Source: Acidovorax sp. sic0104 (GTDB lineage Bacteria; Pseudomonadota; Gammaproteobacteria; Burkholderiales; Burkholderiaceae_C). Taken from it: 64,000 nucleotides of DNA. The translations under genes and the position numbers were made by a program. This document shows, piece after piece, positions 9,630 to 18,311 of this stretch; the first letter of the stretch is position 1; every line of letters starts with the position of its first letter. Under the pieces are notes generated by a model that was not told the origin of the DNA, did no database searches, and saw only the letters and a program-made list of their open reading frames with translations. The DNA lies in NCBI RefSeq assembly GCF_019219095.1, contig NZ_JAHUWH010000007.1:230760-294759 (forward strand), written 5' to 3'.

Positions 9630-9663
9630 ACTTTGATCGCGATCCTACTGCTTGCGATCGATA

Positions 9664-9720
9664 CGGTAGCTGACCGTGCCGTCCTGGCGATTCAGCAATC
9701 ACGCGGCGAATGCCGAATTT
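9664..9720 (+). repeat. CGGTAGCTGACCG intergenic element
   Basis: A palindromic core CGGTAGCTGACCG is followed by TGCC, a variable stretch and a CAGCA..GGCGAA..GCC block leading into the leader. Related copies lie at 15156, 15674, 18191 and 20575. Confidence 0.65.
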
Positions 9721-9724
9721 TCAA

Positions 9725-9784
9725 CCTGCCGGGTGCTTGTGTCCCGGGGGGGGCCGTGCCTGGCGATTTCTTTAAGGAGATGTC
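9725..9784 (+). promoter_or_regulatory. Bistable leader copy 6
   Basis: H1 pairs CCGGG with CCCGG. H2 pairs GCCGGGTGC with GTGCCTGGC over 9 bp. H3 is weak in this copy. An AAGGAG ribosome binding site precedes the ATG. Confidence 0.65.
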
Positions 9785-10087
9785 ATGACACGTGCAACTT
9801 TGAACCGTACCGAAGGCTCCACCTCGATGGTTTCGGCGAATCATCAGCTCAGTCTGGTGGTGGACTGCGACGAAAGAGGTGAGTTCCGGGCCCACGTGGA
9901 TAACGCCATGGGTCGTTCGATCTTCGACTACGACAATCTGGACCCCGAGTCTGGTGCGCCAGATCCGGACGGCCTCTGGCTCATCACGTATGGCTTCATG
10001 CGCCACCCGCGCGATACCGCAGGGTTGCTCGACTACCTCCAGTCGATGGGCATTGTTGGTGCGAGCGCGACCTTGGTGGCCAGTTAG
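9785..10087 (+). CDS. Small hypothetical protein
   Basis: A 100-residue acidic protein of unknown function, started by an ATG 6 bases after AAGGAG. It has no membrane segment. It ends just before a GCGCC/GGCGC hairpin (about 10091-10117), which may stop transcription. Confidence 0.7.
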   Translation: MTRATLNRTEGSTSMVSANHQLSLVVDCDERGEFRAHVDNAMGRSIFDYDNLDPESGAPDPDGLWLITYGFMRHPRDTAGLLDYLQSMGIVGASATLVAS

Positions 10088-10170
10088 ATCGCCAGTGCGC
10101 CGAGTCCCAGACTTGGCGCGCTTTGTCCCTGCGAAAGGCTCTCCAGACCAGTTGAGCCGCTATTTTTCAA

Positions 10171-10239
10171 CCCCTCGGCGGGCGCTACTGGCCCCTGGTG
10201 GGGGAGCGCCTGCCAACCGACCCATTGGAGACAGACAAC
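10171..10239 (+). promoter_or_regulatory. Bistable leader copy 7
   Basis: H1 pairs GGGC with GCCC inside CCCC/GGGG. H2 is a 10-bp helix, GGCGGGCGCT with AGCGCCTGCC. H3 pairs CCAA with TTGG next to the GGAG ribosome binding site. Confidence 0.7.
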
Positions 10240-10548
10240 ATGAATGTGAACATTACCGCTGCGGCCGCAAAGCCGCTGACCCCTCGGCAAATGGAGGATG
10301 CCTTCCAGGGCTCCCCTCGATCGCAGGTGAAGATCGAGGCGCTCTATGCGTCCCGAGAGGCCATGGTCACTGAACTGGCGCTCAAGGGCCAGATCCTTCC
10401 ACTCGATATCGCCAACCTTGATCGGTTGGGCCGGGTTCGCGTTGCCAACGACCATTGGCGCATCTGTTCGCCTGAAGCGCGCAAGGCGCTCGCAGCCGAC
10501 GCGCACCACCAGGTGCGCAGCTGCGCGGCAATATCGTCGGCTCTGTGA
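10240..10548 (+). CDS. Small hypothetical protein upstream of thymidine kinase
   Basis: A 102-residue, mostly helical protein of unknown role. The start follows TTGGAG and leader copy 7. It ends four bases into the thymidine kinase gene, so the two are translationally coupled and share one leader. Confidence 0.75.
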   Translation: MNVNITAAAAKPLTPRQMEDAFQGSPRSQVKIEALYASREAMVTELALKGQILPLDIANLDRLGRVRVANDHWRICSPEARKALAADAHHQVRSCAAISSAL

Positions 10549-11114
10549 GTAACCACGCCATGCTCGACTTCTACTACAGCACCATGCGCGGTGGCAAATC
10601 GACTGCGCTGCTACAGCGCCGGCACAACCTGTTGTCGATCGGCAAGAGAGTGCTGGTGTTGACCAGCGCCCTTGATGACCGGTTTGAGGTTGGCAAGGTG
10701 ACCTCCCGGATGGGGCCTCAGTGCGACGCGCAGGTGTTTCACCGAGAAACCGTCTTTGCCATGAGTGCTGCGTTTGTGAACATCGACGAGGTCATGATCG
10801 ATGAGGCACAGTTTCTGACATCGGACCAAGTCCAGCAGATCCACCAGAACCTGTGCGCTGGCCAAGACCTGCGTGTGTCGTGCTTCGGGCTGCGGAGTAC
10901 CTTCCAGGGACGCCCTTTCGAAGGCGCGGCCTGGCTACTCGCCTTGGCAGATGCCTTGCATGAAATCTCGACGCTTTGCGGCTGCGGGAGCAAGGCAACC
11001 CTCAACCAGCGCGTCGATGGCTCGGGCATGCCTGTGCGCCAAGGCCCTGAGCTGGAGATTGGTGGGGACACCCGCTATCGCCCGGTGTGCCCCAAGTGCT
11101 TCTACGAAGCCTGA
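10545..11114 (+). CDS. tdk: Thymidine kinase (type II)
   Basis: Thymidine kinase phosphorylates thymidine with ATP in nucleotide salvage. The 189-residue product, close to the usual 190-205, shows the P-loop region FYYSTMRGGKST (residues 9-20), the Walker B-like block IDEAQFL, the lasso segment FGLRSTFQG, and zinc ligands CGCGSKA and CPKCF. The P-loop reads RGGKS where most family members have NAGKS. The start is GTG 10545, overlapping the upstream gene; ATG 10560 is possible. A kinase on a mobile element may supply dTTP during DNA synthesis after transfer, which is inference. Confidence 0.93.
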   Translation: MSNHAMLDFYYSTMRGGKSTALLQRRHNLLSIGKRVLVLTSALDDRFEVGKVTSRMGPQCDAQVFHRETVFAMSAAFVNIDEVMIDEAQFLTSDQVQQIHQNLCAGQDLRVSCFGLRSTFQGRPFEGAAWLLALADALHEISTLCGCGSKATLNQRVDGSGMPVRQGPELEIGGDTRYRPVCPKCFYEA

Positions 11115-11270
11115 GGTGGCGCGACTGGGGGGATCCGCCCGAAAGGGCAGGGTACCCCTGCCACAGCCCCTAGTTCGCCGCTCTGAGCGCCATTGGCGCT
11201 CGCTTGGGCGGTCCTAGCGGGCATGCAACAGCGCGTATTGAAGCGCGCGCACCCTGAAACCTTCAAAACA

Positions 11271-11331
11271 CCGCAACGCGGGCACTCTGTAGCCTCCCGG
11301 GGCCGGTGCTCGCCATCCTTAGGAGATCACC
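11271..11331 (+). promoter_or_regulatory. Bistable leader copy 8
   Basis: H1 is irregular (GGC with GCC inside CC/GG). H2 is a 9-bp helix, GCGGGCACT with GGTGCTCGC. H3 pairs TCCT with AGGA, so the ribosome binding site itself is in the stem. Confidence 0.6.
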
Positions 11332-11562
11332 ATGAATCAATCACAACCCCGCAATGTCACGATCCTGGGAGGGATTGCAACTCTTGACGACGGCACCACC
11401 GTGGATCTGACTCGCGTGCAAGCCGCCCTGAACGCCGCTTTTTCGGAAACCGGGGATCGGGACTACATGCGCTGCGCAGATGAGTTGGCGAAGATCACTG
11501 GCCTGGAGGAGACCGCCTGTGGCTTCCTGCCGGCAGGGGCTGCACCGGCCATGTCGGCGTAG
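11332..11562 (+). CDS. Small hypothetical protein
   Basis: A 76-residue protein with no recognised domain. The start is set by AGGAG and leader copy 8. It is followed 57 bases later by a strong terminator and is the last plus-strand gene before the AT-rich island. Confidence 0.7.
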   Translation: MNQSQPRNVTILGGIATLDDGTTVDLTRVQAALNAAFSETGDRDYMRCADELAKITGLEETACGFLPAGAAPAMSA

Positions 11563-11619
11563 CCGATCACCACCGCACAGGCCCTTAGCCCGTGCTCAAG
11601 ACTCGTTTCGAAAACCTAG

Positions 11620-11659
11620 AGCCCAGCTCGTTTCCGTTTGGAACCGGCTGGGCTTTTTG
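11620..11659 (+). terminator. Rho-independent terminator
   Basis: The stem AGCCCAGC with GCTGGGCT is followed by a run of T. It closes the first block of the array and separates it from the convergent minus-strand helicase gene. Confidence 0.8.
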
Positions 11660-11678
11660 CATTTTATGGGTTTCCGCA

Positions 11679-13655
11679 TCAATTGGGGGACGCCGATACA
11701 GGAACGTCTAGCCTGGCTAAATGCTTTGTAAAAAAATCCAGATAGCGACTTTCGTTCTCCACGAAGGCCACCAAATTCTCCTTTGCTCGGGTCAATCCTG
11801 TAAATACCATTTCAGGGCTATCATTGTTGTTTACAAGCAAGAAGATCAAGGGAGACTCAAAGCCCTTGAAGCTATGCGTAGAACTAAGCTTCATGACGCC
11901 GCTATTGAGATTGAAACCCTTCTTCTTGGAGGCGCTAATTTCCTGATACTTCCTGGAGTATTTTGGATGCTCCGATACCTCTAATGAAGGGAATGTGCAA
12001 AGTGTGCGCTCCTTATGTGCATCAGATGTTCTTAGAACATGGTCAAGCTGTTGCAAGATGATTTCTTGCGATGAGATGATAGAAATGTCGTTTGGGTGGA
12101 TAGAGTGTTCCTTGGCGATCCTAACGATATGAGAAGCAAGCCCTTCCATGTTTTGTCTATCAAACGCAGTGTAAGCTTGAATGCCAATGTTTGTAAGACT
12201 CAATTGAAAAGACTCGTCTACATCAACCTCATAATCTTGATCCAGGAATGCGTTTTGAAATGATTCAACCAAGGGGATGATCGGGGATTCTAAAGTGTAG
12301 CGATAGCTCTTAGTCAGTTTTATCCATGGGCCAAAGCCTTCCACTACCTTGGAGCGCCGCTCTCCATCTAATGCTCGTTTGTAGATATTCTGCTTTTCAT
12401 CTCCGAAAAGCAGCATCTCCCCATCTTCAGTGAGGAAGTTCGAGCGAATCATTTTGATCCACTCGGGCTTGTAATCTTGAATTTCGTCTATCAGAATGGT
12501 GTCATAAACCGTCTTGATTGCTCTGCCTTCAAAGACAGTTTGATTGCTGTAGTAGGTCGCTTCCAAGTACTGATCACGCTCAGCAGCAATACGCCTTGCG
12601 GTAGAAGAGTCTTTGCCGTCGTATTGCAGGTGTTGTGGAATGACGACATTGATCTCCGAGTTATTTAATGCGACGGTGATGAACCGGTGGTAGTTGCTAA
12701 TATCAAACGCGGACCAAGGGAAGTCCTCGCGCACGGCACTAATCTTGTCGTGGATATAGCTGCCTAGAGTGATGTTGAAGGTCAAGATCAACACCCTGCC
12801 ACCGTGGCGCTTGTGCGCATTCACCGCTCTTCCCGCTAGAACCACCGTCTTGCCTGATCCTGCGAGGCCGCAAATCTTTGCGCGGGCTTCGCCCTTGCTT
12901 TGGATCAGTTTGGCTTGTTTCTCCGAGTAGGTGGGCGGCTTTCCTTCACTGGCGTAGTGATAGGGTGGGTTGAGAAGCCGCTTGAACTCGATGTAGACCG
13001 ACTCTTCGAAGAGACTGTCTTTGGCAGCAATGGGGAAGGCAATCTTTTTCAGCTTGTCCCGATACAGTGACAAAGAAAGATCGCGTTCAAACATGCGTTT
13101 GCCACGCTCAATCCATTCGCGCTTCTTTTCGTACGCATCGAAATTACTGGGTTCGGCTTTGAGCCGTTGCGCATTCTCGCGAGATTCCTCGTGAAGCCGA
13201 TCTAAGTGTGGCTGATATAGACGGTCAAGAGCCGTCTTGCTGCCGTTATGAAAGTAAACGTAGGTTTTAATGATTCTAAAAAATTTATCACTTTTCAGGC
13301 TTTTTTCTAATAGTCCGTTTACGTGGATTTCAAAGAAGTTTTTCTTGTAACGGTAGACCTGTTGAAATGGCGAATAAATTTCTTGCGATCTGGTGGATAA
13401 GCTAGCGGACCACTTGTTATTGTTGTCTATGCTATAGAGGCCTAGATCCCAGTCTTTGACCTCAATAATGATGACCCCCATTCTGGGGGACATGACTACG
13501 ATATCTGGTTTATCCCCGTTAAAGCAGGGCTGGGAGTACACCTCAACTTGATCGTCAAAGTGGGACCTTAAGAATTCCAGTAGGAAGATTTCACCGGCAG
13601 TGGGTTTTTGTTTGGCAGCTTTGGCGGCTTCTAAATCTGGGATGAGCACTGCCAT
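11679..13655 (-). CDS. NERD-domain nuclease / UvrD-like DNA helicase
   Basis: The 658-residue product begins with a nuclease-related (NERD) domain with D51, E65 and K67 in the DIVV..EVKDW block. A superfamily 1 helicase follows: Walker A GLAGSGKT (263-270), Walker B ILIDEIQD (387-394), GDEKQNIYK (418-426) and a C-terminal STHSFKGFE and GLTRAKENL block. Such fusions are known in phage-defence and DNA-processing settings, but the substrate here is unknown. The gene is much richer in A and T than its neighbours, lies opposite to the array and has no leader, which points to separate acquisition. Confidence 0.88.
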   Translation of the reverse strand: MAVLIPDLEAAKAAKQKPTAGEIFLLEFLRSHFDDQVEVYSQPCFNGDKPDIVVMSPRMGVIIIEVKDWDLGLYSIDNNNKWSASLSTRSQEIYSPFQQVYRYKKNFFEIHVNGLLEKSLKSDKFFRIIKTYVYFHNGSKTALDRLYQPHLDRLHEESRENAQRLKAEPSNFDAYEKKREWIERGKRMFERDLSLSLYRDKLKKIAFPIAAKDSLFEESVYIEFKRLLNPPYHYASEGKPPTYSEKQAKLIQSKGEARAKICGLAGSGKTVVLAGRAVNAHKRHGGRVLILTFNITLGSYIHDKISAVREDFPWSAFDISNYHRFITVALNNSEINVVIPQHLQYDGKDSSTARRIAAERDQYLEATYYSNQTVFEGRAIKTVYDTILIDEIQDYKPEWIKMIRSNFLTEDGEMLLFGDEKQNIYKRALDGERRSKVVEGFGPWIKLTKSYRYTLESPIIPLVESFQNAFLDQDYEVDVDESFQLSLTNIGIQAYTAFDRQNMEGLASHIVRIAKEHSIHPNDISIISSQEIILQQLDHVLRTSDAHKERTLCTFPSLEVSEHPKYSRKYQEISASKKKGFNLNSGVMKLSSTHSFKGFESPLIFLLVNNNDSPEMVFTGLTRAKENLVAFVENESRYLDFFTKHLARLDVPVSASPN

Positions 13656-13862
13656 AGATCTTTTCTTTCTTCGGTGCTTTGGGTTTCAGGGTCAAAGCGA
13701 TAGTTCACAATGTCCCCATTGATCAGCATGTTGGATTCGGTACAGTTCTCAAAGATACAGCCGATCCGGGCATTGGTGGCTTTTGAAGCTTGTATGGGGC
13801 ATGTAATTGCTTAACTATCGGCGCCTCTCTCAATTAATCAGAAACGCACGCACAAGGAATGC

Positions 13863-14462
13863 TCAAAGGACATTTCTGCGAGCTTGTTCTTTATCGCGAC
13901 TTTCATTGATATTTTTTTGTTTAAACTTTTTATCTTTTTCTATGGCATCTAGAGAGTTGTAGCGAACCTCAATCATAAGCTCCCTAGGCGCTGGCTGGTA
14001 AGTTTTTTGAGTGTACACAATAACATTTCCATTGCTGGTCTGGAATTCAAGTCCGTTCATCCCGCCACTTTCAATCGGTCCGTTCTTCTTGTATTTTGTT
14101 GCCAAATCGGACACCACAGTAGCGTATTGTTCGTCTCCTCCGAAAATAGATAGAGAACCATAGGTTACGGGTGCATCCCCCCCACCATCACATGAAACGT
14201 AGAACAAGCTGGCACCTGGATAACCAGCTGGGATTAACTGAGCAGAGGCCGGAATGGAATCCAGTCTGAGTAATTTGTTGGAGGTCGGTTTTAGCGCACT
14301 AGCCGCTTGCCGACAGGTGGTTTTGCCAATCTCTACTCCGAATGGTGCTGCACTTGAGAGGCTGCTAGATTCTGGTCGGACAGTCTGCGCCTGGAGGGGG
14401 CATAGGCTTCCGGAAATTAGACAAGACATGATTCCAAGCCTTTTAACTAAATGTATATTCAT
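13863..14462 (-). CDS. Secreted hypothetical protein
   Basis: The product has 199 residues from ATG 14462. The first 25 residues form a basic start, hydrophobic core and AQA-type cleavage site, so it is probably exported. An in-frame start at 14540 would bury the signal. The mature part has two cysteines and a region around VTYGSLSIFGG. Function is not recognised. It shares the AT-rich character of the adjacent helicase gene. Confidence 0.65.
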   Translation of the reverse strand: MNIHLVKRLGIMSCLISGSLCPLQAQTVRPESSSLSSAAPFGVEIGKTTCRQAASALKPTSNKLLRLDSIPASAQLIPAGYPGASLFYVSCDGGGDAPVTYGSLSIFGGDEQYATVVSDLATKYKKNGPIESGGMNGLEFQTSNGNVIVYTQKTYQPAPRELMIEVRYNSLDAIEKDKKFKQKNINESRDKEQARRNVL

Positions 14463-15441
14463 TCCCAAATGCTCTAACGTGATGTGTTCAGCAATATACC
14501 AGCAAGTTGGGATGGCGCCTTTAATCCTCTTTGCATCCATTGTCGCGAAGGCGAACGCGAATGCCCGTTTCCGGCCGAATTCTGCCGCACAAGCTCATGG
14601 CTTACGAGCCAACACGCGCTGAGGGCTGAGTTCAAGCAACCAACATTTCGAACGGATTCGAGTCTCTTAAACCGAGGTCAATGTATTTACCCGTTAACTC
14701 ATCTGGGTCCCCACAAGCGCAAAAAAACGCTCTCTGAAAGTCGCAAAACACTCACTGAGGATCGTCCGTGACGACCCGTCAGACAGGGCGTGCCCCACCA
14801 GCAATGGCAAATGCGCTTGCTCGAACCTCCTCAAGAAATACCGTTCTTTCCCACTAGCTAGTTGAGCCTTGCACTGTAGAACCGAAGCCCGGCACCTCCT
14901 TGGGGCAATGCAGCTTAAGCCAAGGCTGTTATGAAGGTTTGGCTAACCGTTTGGGATGTGGTACCGCTCAGGACCGTTGCGGCTCCGTGACGCCTCGGGC
15001 TTCTGAACAGAAGCGCCCAAACGAAGTGGAAACTGTCCCGCCAGGCTAAATCTGGGGCACAATGCCTGCCGTGGACCCAAGGCGGTCGGATGGCATTGCA
15101 AGGCCAACCGGCTAGTACCCTCGGATCCTCCTAGCAGCCGCATGGCTGTGGTGAGCGGTAGCTGGCCGTGCCTTTGTGCGAAACAGCATCACAGGCCTGC
15201 GGCCTCCACCTTCGGTGGTTCCGGCTCCCACCAGGGCGAAGATCGGATCTTCACGCGTGAGGCGCTTGCCAGAACGACGTCCTAACACTCCACCATTGAA
15301 CCCGGACCACAGTAGGGTCGGCAATCAGTAGGTCGCGCGCGCCTCCGGCACGTCCGCCTGTTGAATTGGATCGGGTGCACGGGGGCGATGAGGACGGGAA
15401 CAGTCGCATCGCACTACAACGAGCCGCGAGACGTGGCTCAA
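14463..15441. other. Gene-poor spacer with orphan module fragments
   Basis: I see no convincing gene in this roughly 1-kb stretch. The left part is moderately AT-rich and resembles the island. At 15156-15186 it contains a CGGTAGCTGGCCG element like those upstream of leaders elsewhere, followed by a CCACC/GGTGG hairpin but no gene, so it looks like a decayed array unit. Confidence 0.55.
15156..15186 (+). repeat. CGGTAGCTGGCCG intergenic element (orphan)
   Basis: This is the same palindromic core and TGCC continuation as at 9664, 15674, 18191 and 20575, but no leader hairpin and gene follow directly. Confidence 0.6.
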
Positions 15442-15510
15442 CGGCCTACCGGGCCTCGTGGCCAGAGGCCGAGCCGCCTTTTGGTGAGGTCCGACTGGCA
15501 CATAGTGTTC
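15442..15510 (+). promoter_or_regulatory. Orphan bistable leader (no gene)
   Basis: CGGCCT pairs with AGGCCG around an inner GGCC/GGCC stem, and the 5' arm GGGCCTC can alternatively pair with GAGGTCC 30 bases downstream. This is the same geometry as the 16 gene-linked leaders, but the sequence after it runs into the next hairpin with no credible reading frame. Confidence 0.45.
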
Positions 15511-15573
15511 GAATGCTCCGAAGGCCTGCAGGTGTGAAGTTCCACTTCGCAGGCAACCACCAACGAATTGCAT

Positions 15574-15634
15574 CCGAGCCTCAACACGAGGCTCGGTTGC
15601 TTTCCAAAGCGTCGCCACTGGGCGTTCTGGAAAG
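15574..15634 (+). terminator. Terminator-like hairpin plus CTTTCC/GGAAAG hairpin
   Basis: CCGAGCCTC pairs with GAGGCTCGG over a 5-base loop, followed by TTGCTTTCC. The second hairpin (15600-15634) pairs CTTTCCA with TGGAAAG at its base. Confidence 0.5.
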
Positions 15635-15673
15635 TAAAGCTTTGAGCCCCTGCGTACTGCGGACTGTTTGATA

Positions 15674-15740
15674 CGGCAGCTGGCCGTGCCCCCCCAACGG
15701 GAGGGCGACTCAGCGTTCATCCGGCTCTTGCCGATCTCAA
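15674..15740 (+). repeat. CGGCAGCTGGCCG intergenic element
   Basis: The palindromic core CGGCAGCTGGCCG and TGCC are followed by an ACTCAGCGTTCA block, directly upstream of leader copy 9. Confidence 0.65.
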
Positions 15741-15795
15741 CCCTGGCGGGCCTCGTTGCCCAAGGGCAGGTGCTCGCCGTTCCACGAGGAATGAA
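15741..15795 (+). promoter_or_regulatory. Bistable leader copy 9
   Basis: H1 pairs CCCT..GGGC with GCCC..GGG. H2 pairs GGCGGGC with GCTCGCC. H3 pairs TTCC with GGAA, the ribosome binding site lying beside and within it. Confidence 0.65.
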
Positions 15796-16038
15796 ATGCC
15801 CCCCAACCCAGTAAAGCCAAAAGTCTTTGTCAGTGCGTCCTCGGTGCAGGTCGGCGATACGCTGTGCTTCGCCAATCCACCGCAGGATGTCGTTGTCGAG
15901 GAGATCAGCCACGCTCGCAGCGATGGCTCCGTAGGCTTCCATGCCAATGACGGCACGTGGAGTAGCTTCTACAAGCCTCTGGACCGCCTACGCGTGCGGC
16001 GTGCGCCGCCCTGTCAGGTAGCTCCTTCGGCCCTTTAG
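15796..16038 (+). CDS. Small hypothetical protein
   Basis: An 80-residue protein, beta-rich with a segment around QVGDTLCFANPP that resembles small SH3-like or cold-shock-sized folds; no specific family is recognised. The start follows a GAGGA site and leader copy 9. Confidence 0.65.
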   Translation: MPPNPVKPKVFVSASSVQVGDTLCFANPPQDVVVEEISHARSDGSVGFHANDGTWSSFYKPLDRLRVRRAPPCQVAPSAL

Positions 16039-16185
16039 CAGCGGGCAACGTTGGCGCCGGCAAACGTCATTTTGCCGCGAGGAGAATTCGAACGCCAGCC
16101 CACCGCAAGACGCGGGCGGCTGCAACGGTGCTGGCCGACGCCCAGTCCGGGTACCAGCGATTCAACGGCAACTCGCCGAAACCAA

Positions 16186-16245
16186 CCCTGACGGGCGACC
16201 ACGCCCCAAGGGCGCAGGTGCCTGTCGATCTCATAGGAGAAAGAC
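16186..16245 (+). promoter_or_regulatory. Bistable leader copy 10
   Basis: H1 pairs CCCT.CGGGC with GCCC..AGGG. H2 pairs GACGGGCG with TGCCTGTC, using G-U where other copies have G-C. H3 pairs TGTC with GACA around the AGGAG site. Confidence 0.65.
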
Positions 16246-16962
16246 ATGGAAAGATTCAACAAGCACAACTCGGAATCGGTCATCGCAGCCGCTCGCGTGG
16301 CAATGCAGGTTCTTGAGGGAATCCGGGCCACCCACCCCGATCTGGTAGCGGACAACATGCCGGCCAACTGGGGCATGAACCGCCTGCGCTCCGCACTGCC
16401 CGTTGCCGAAACTGCGGCACGGGGTGCGCCCAGCGCCATCACTGCGCCGGTACGGCAGTTCGTGTACATCCTCGCGGAGTTCTTCTGGGACGACGACAGT
16501 TACGGTGAGGACCTGCCAGTCGCAGTGCTCTATCGGGTTGGAGCCCAAACAGTGAGAACCATCGACGAAGTCGCGGGGCTCGTTACCTCAGGGATGCTCG
16601 CAGAAGCCTCCGTTGCAATCCCCGATTGCGACAAGGCTTGGCTCAGCAAAGTCGCTTTCACCAGCGAGAACAAACTGGCGGAAGTGCCGGGTTTCTTTGA
16701 CCCACATAGCGACTGGGTGGTCTACCTTGGCGACGTGGCCGATATGGAGGTTGACGACCAGCGTGCAACATATGCCGAAGCGTGCGAGATCTACACGCCG
16801 CGCATTGAGCGCGAGGGCGGCCACTCAGCTGTTGACCTACGCCCTGACGCAGACTTGGGCCTTACCTGGGTCGCTGCAGGCAGAACTTCGGGCTGGCAAC
16901 TGGGGGGCTATCTCCAGGCCTGGCATCAGCTGCGGGAGCAAATCACTAACGCACTGATGTGA
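16246..16962 (+). CDS. Hypothetical protein
   Basis: A 238-residue acidic, soluble protein with no recognised domain. The start follows AGGAG and leader copy 10. It has its own leader and no coupled downstream gene. Confidence 0.75.
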   Translation: MERFNKHNSESVIAAARVAMQVLEGIRATHPDLVADNMPANWGMNRLRSALPVAETAARGAPSAITAPVRQFVYILAEFFWDDDSYGEDLPVAVLYRVGAQTVRTIDEVAGLVTSGMLAEASVAIPDCDKAWLSKVAFTSENKLAEVPGFFDPHSDWVVYLGDVADMEVDDQRATYAEACEIYTPRIEREGGHSAVDLRPDADLGLTWVAAGRTSGWQLGGYLQAWHQLREQITNALM

Positions 16963-17040
16963 AGCGCCACGAGATGCACTGTGGGCTGGTAGCTTCACCC
17001 ATTCGGCCCGAGCTGAGGCGGGCAAACCCCCTTTCATAAA

Positions 17041-17099
17041 CCCCTGTCGGGCACCTGCCGCCCCTGGGGTGCGTTGCTCGACTCTTCAAGGAGATTGAC
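17041..17099 (+). promoter_or_regulatory. Bistable leader copy 11
   Basis: H1 pairs CCCC..GGGC with GCCC..GGGG. H2 pairs GTCGGGCA with TGCTCGAC, a sequence unlike the other copies but still fully paired. H3 follows the change: TCGA with TTGA plus CTC with GAG around AAGGAG. Confidence 0.7.
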
Positions 17100-17714
17100 A
17101 TGAGCAACGCAAACCAACAAGGCCTGACTTGTGACGTCGATAAGACCTCACCATTGGGTTACGGATCGAAAGAAGACCCACTGGGCATCGAGGAAGCAAG
17201 GGCGAAGATCGGCGACGACTTCACTCACTTCGCTGCACTCGTTGCCTCGCAAGTACAGCTTCCAGCTGGTCATTCGTTTCGCAACGACTGTCCTGCCCTG
17301 GGTGTTAGGCATAACCTGAGCTGGTGGAATGGCTGTGCAGTTCGCTCCGCTGATTCCGGCTTGGGGGTCCATGCTGGCCCTCAGGTAGTGGATGCGGCCG
17401 ACGAGTACCAGCTGATGATCGAGGCGCGGTTCTTTCACCCTGAGCTTCATTTCCGGGAAAAGGGCCGCACGGCTCGGGTCACGCGGAGATACAACCCCGG
17501 CTATGGCGCAGCGCTTTGGGTAGACCAAGGGCGCCCGTTCTGGGGCATGAACAAGTCACTGATCGAGGGAGAGCGGTTCTTGTCCCGGGTGAGCTCGGTA
17601 GAAGTCCTGGCTGAGGAGGTTGTCCGCCGCCTCAATGCAGCGATTTCATTGCGCATGGTTCGGGGAGCGTCGAAGCCAGCATTGGCTACTGCAGCTTTCG
17701 GGAGGGCGCGATGA
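17100..17714 (+). CDS. Hypothetical protein
   Basis: A 204-residue protein of unknown function. ATG 17100 follows AAGGAG and leader copy 11. The central part is beta-rich with several tryptophans and histidines, and no motif was identified. It overlaps the next gene by four bases (ATGA), so the pair forms an operon. Confidence 0.75.
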   Translation: MSNANQQGLTCDVDKTSPLGYGSKEDPLGIEEARAKIGDDFTHFAALVASQVQLPAGHSFRNDCPALGVRHNLSWWNGCAVRSADSGLGVHAGPQVVDAADEYQLMIEARFFHPELHFREKGRTARVTRRYNPGYGAALWVDQGRPFWGMNKSLIEGERFLSRVSSVEVLAEEVVRRLNAAISLRMVRGASKPALATAAFGRAR

Positions 17715-17965
17715 ATGAATGGGTAGCCACGAGGGAAGACCAAGTGGGCGGTCACGTTGCGCTCGCTGTGGTGCCGTATCACCCACGCTGGGGCATCTCC
17801 GAGGCAGTGAGGATCCAGCACAACCCTCGGGCGATGTGTTTGCACTGTGATGACGGGGGGCCACGCCATTTCGTTGCCTTCGGGGGACGTGACGGCGCCA
17901 CGGCCATCGTGGATCAACTGCTCGGACCCTTGCTACCAAGATATCTCGCTGGCATCGCCAAATAG
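17711..17965 (+). CDS. Small hypothetical protein
   Basis: An 84-residue protein coupled to the gene upstream by an ATGA overlap. The segment around MCLHCDDGG contains a CxxC pair that could bind a metal, but no partner pair is obvious. Function is unknown. Confidence 0.6.
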   Translation: MNEWVATREDQVGGHVALAVVPYHPRWGISEAVRIQHNPRAMCLHCDDGGPRHFVAFGGRDGATAIVDQLLGPLLPRYLAGIAK

Positions 17966-18116
17966 AGCATTCCAAGCGTTGGTGGAACCCAGCAATGCTG
18001 GTGGACCTGCCGCATGCGCCGGGGTGCTAAATCATTCCACGGTTTAGTGGATTTCGCGGACCCCTGCGTGCAGCGAAAACAAAGAGGGCCTGAGGACCCC
18101 TGCGGGGGGCTTCAGT

Positions 18117-18155
18117 GCTTCCCTGAGCGCCTCCGTAGTGGGCGCTCAGGAAAGC
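18117..18155 (+). other. GCTTCC/GGAAAGC intergenic hairpin
   Basis: CCTGAGCGCC pairs perfectly with GGCGCTCAGG, extended outward by GCTT and AAGC across a mismatch. It follows another CCCC/GGGG hairpin at about 18090-18115. Confidence 0.55.
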
Positions 18156-18190
18156 GATTTCACGTCACAGCCTAGCGCTGTGGATTGATG

Positions 18191-18246
18191 CGGTAGCTGA
18201 CCGCGCCTTTGGCGATACAGCATTCAACGGCGAAAGCCATTTTCAA
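18191..18246 (+). repeat. CGGTAGCTGACCG intergenic element
   Basis: The core CGGTAGCTGACCG leads to ACAGCATTCAACGGCGAAAG and CCATTTTC, directly upstream of leader copy 12. It is nearly identical to 20575-20632. Confidence 0.7.
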
Positions 18247-18311
18247 CCCTGACGGGCGCCGCATGCCCCACAGGGTCTAGGTGTCCGTCGCTTCTCTGGA
18301 GAACGGACGAT
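18247..18311 (+). promoter_or_regulatory. Bistable leader copy 12
   Basis: H1 pairs CCCTG and GGGC with GCCC and CAGGG. H2 is a 10-bp helix, GACGGGCGCC with GGTGTCCGTC. H3 pairs CCGT with ACGG, looping the GGAG ribosome binding site. Confidence 0.75.
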
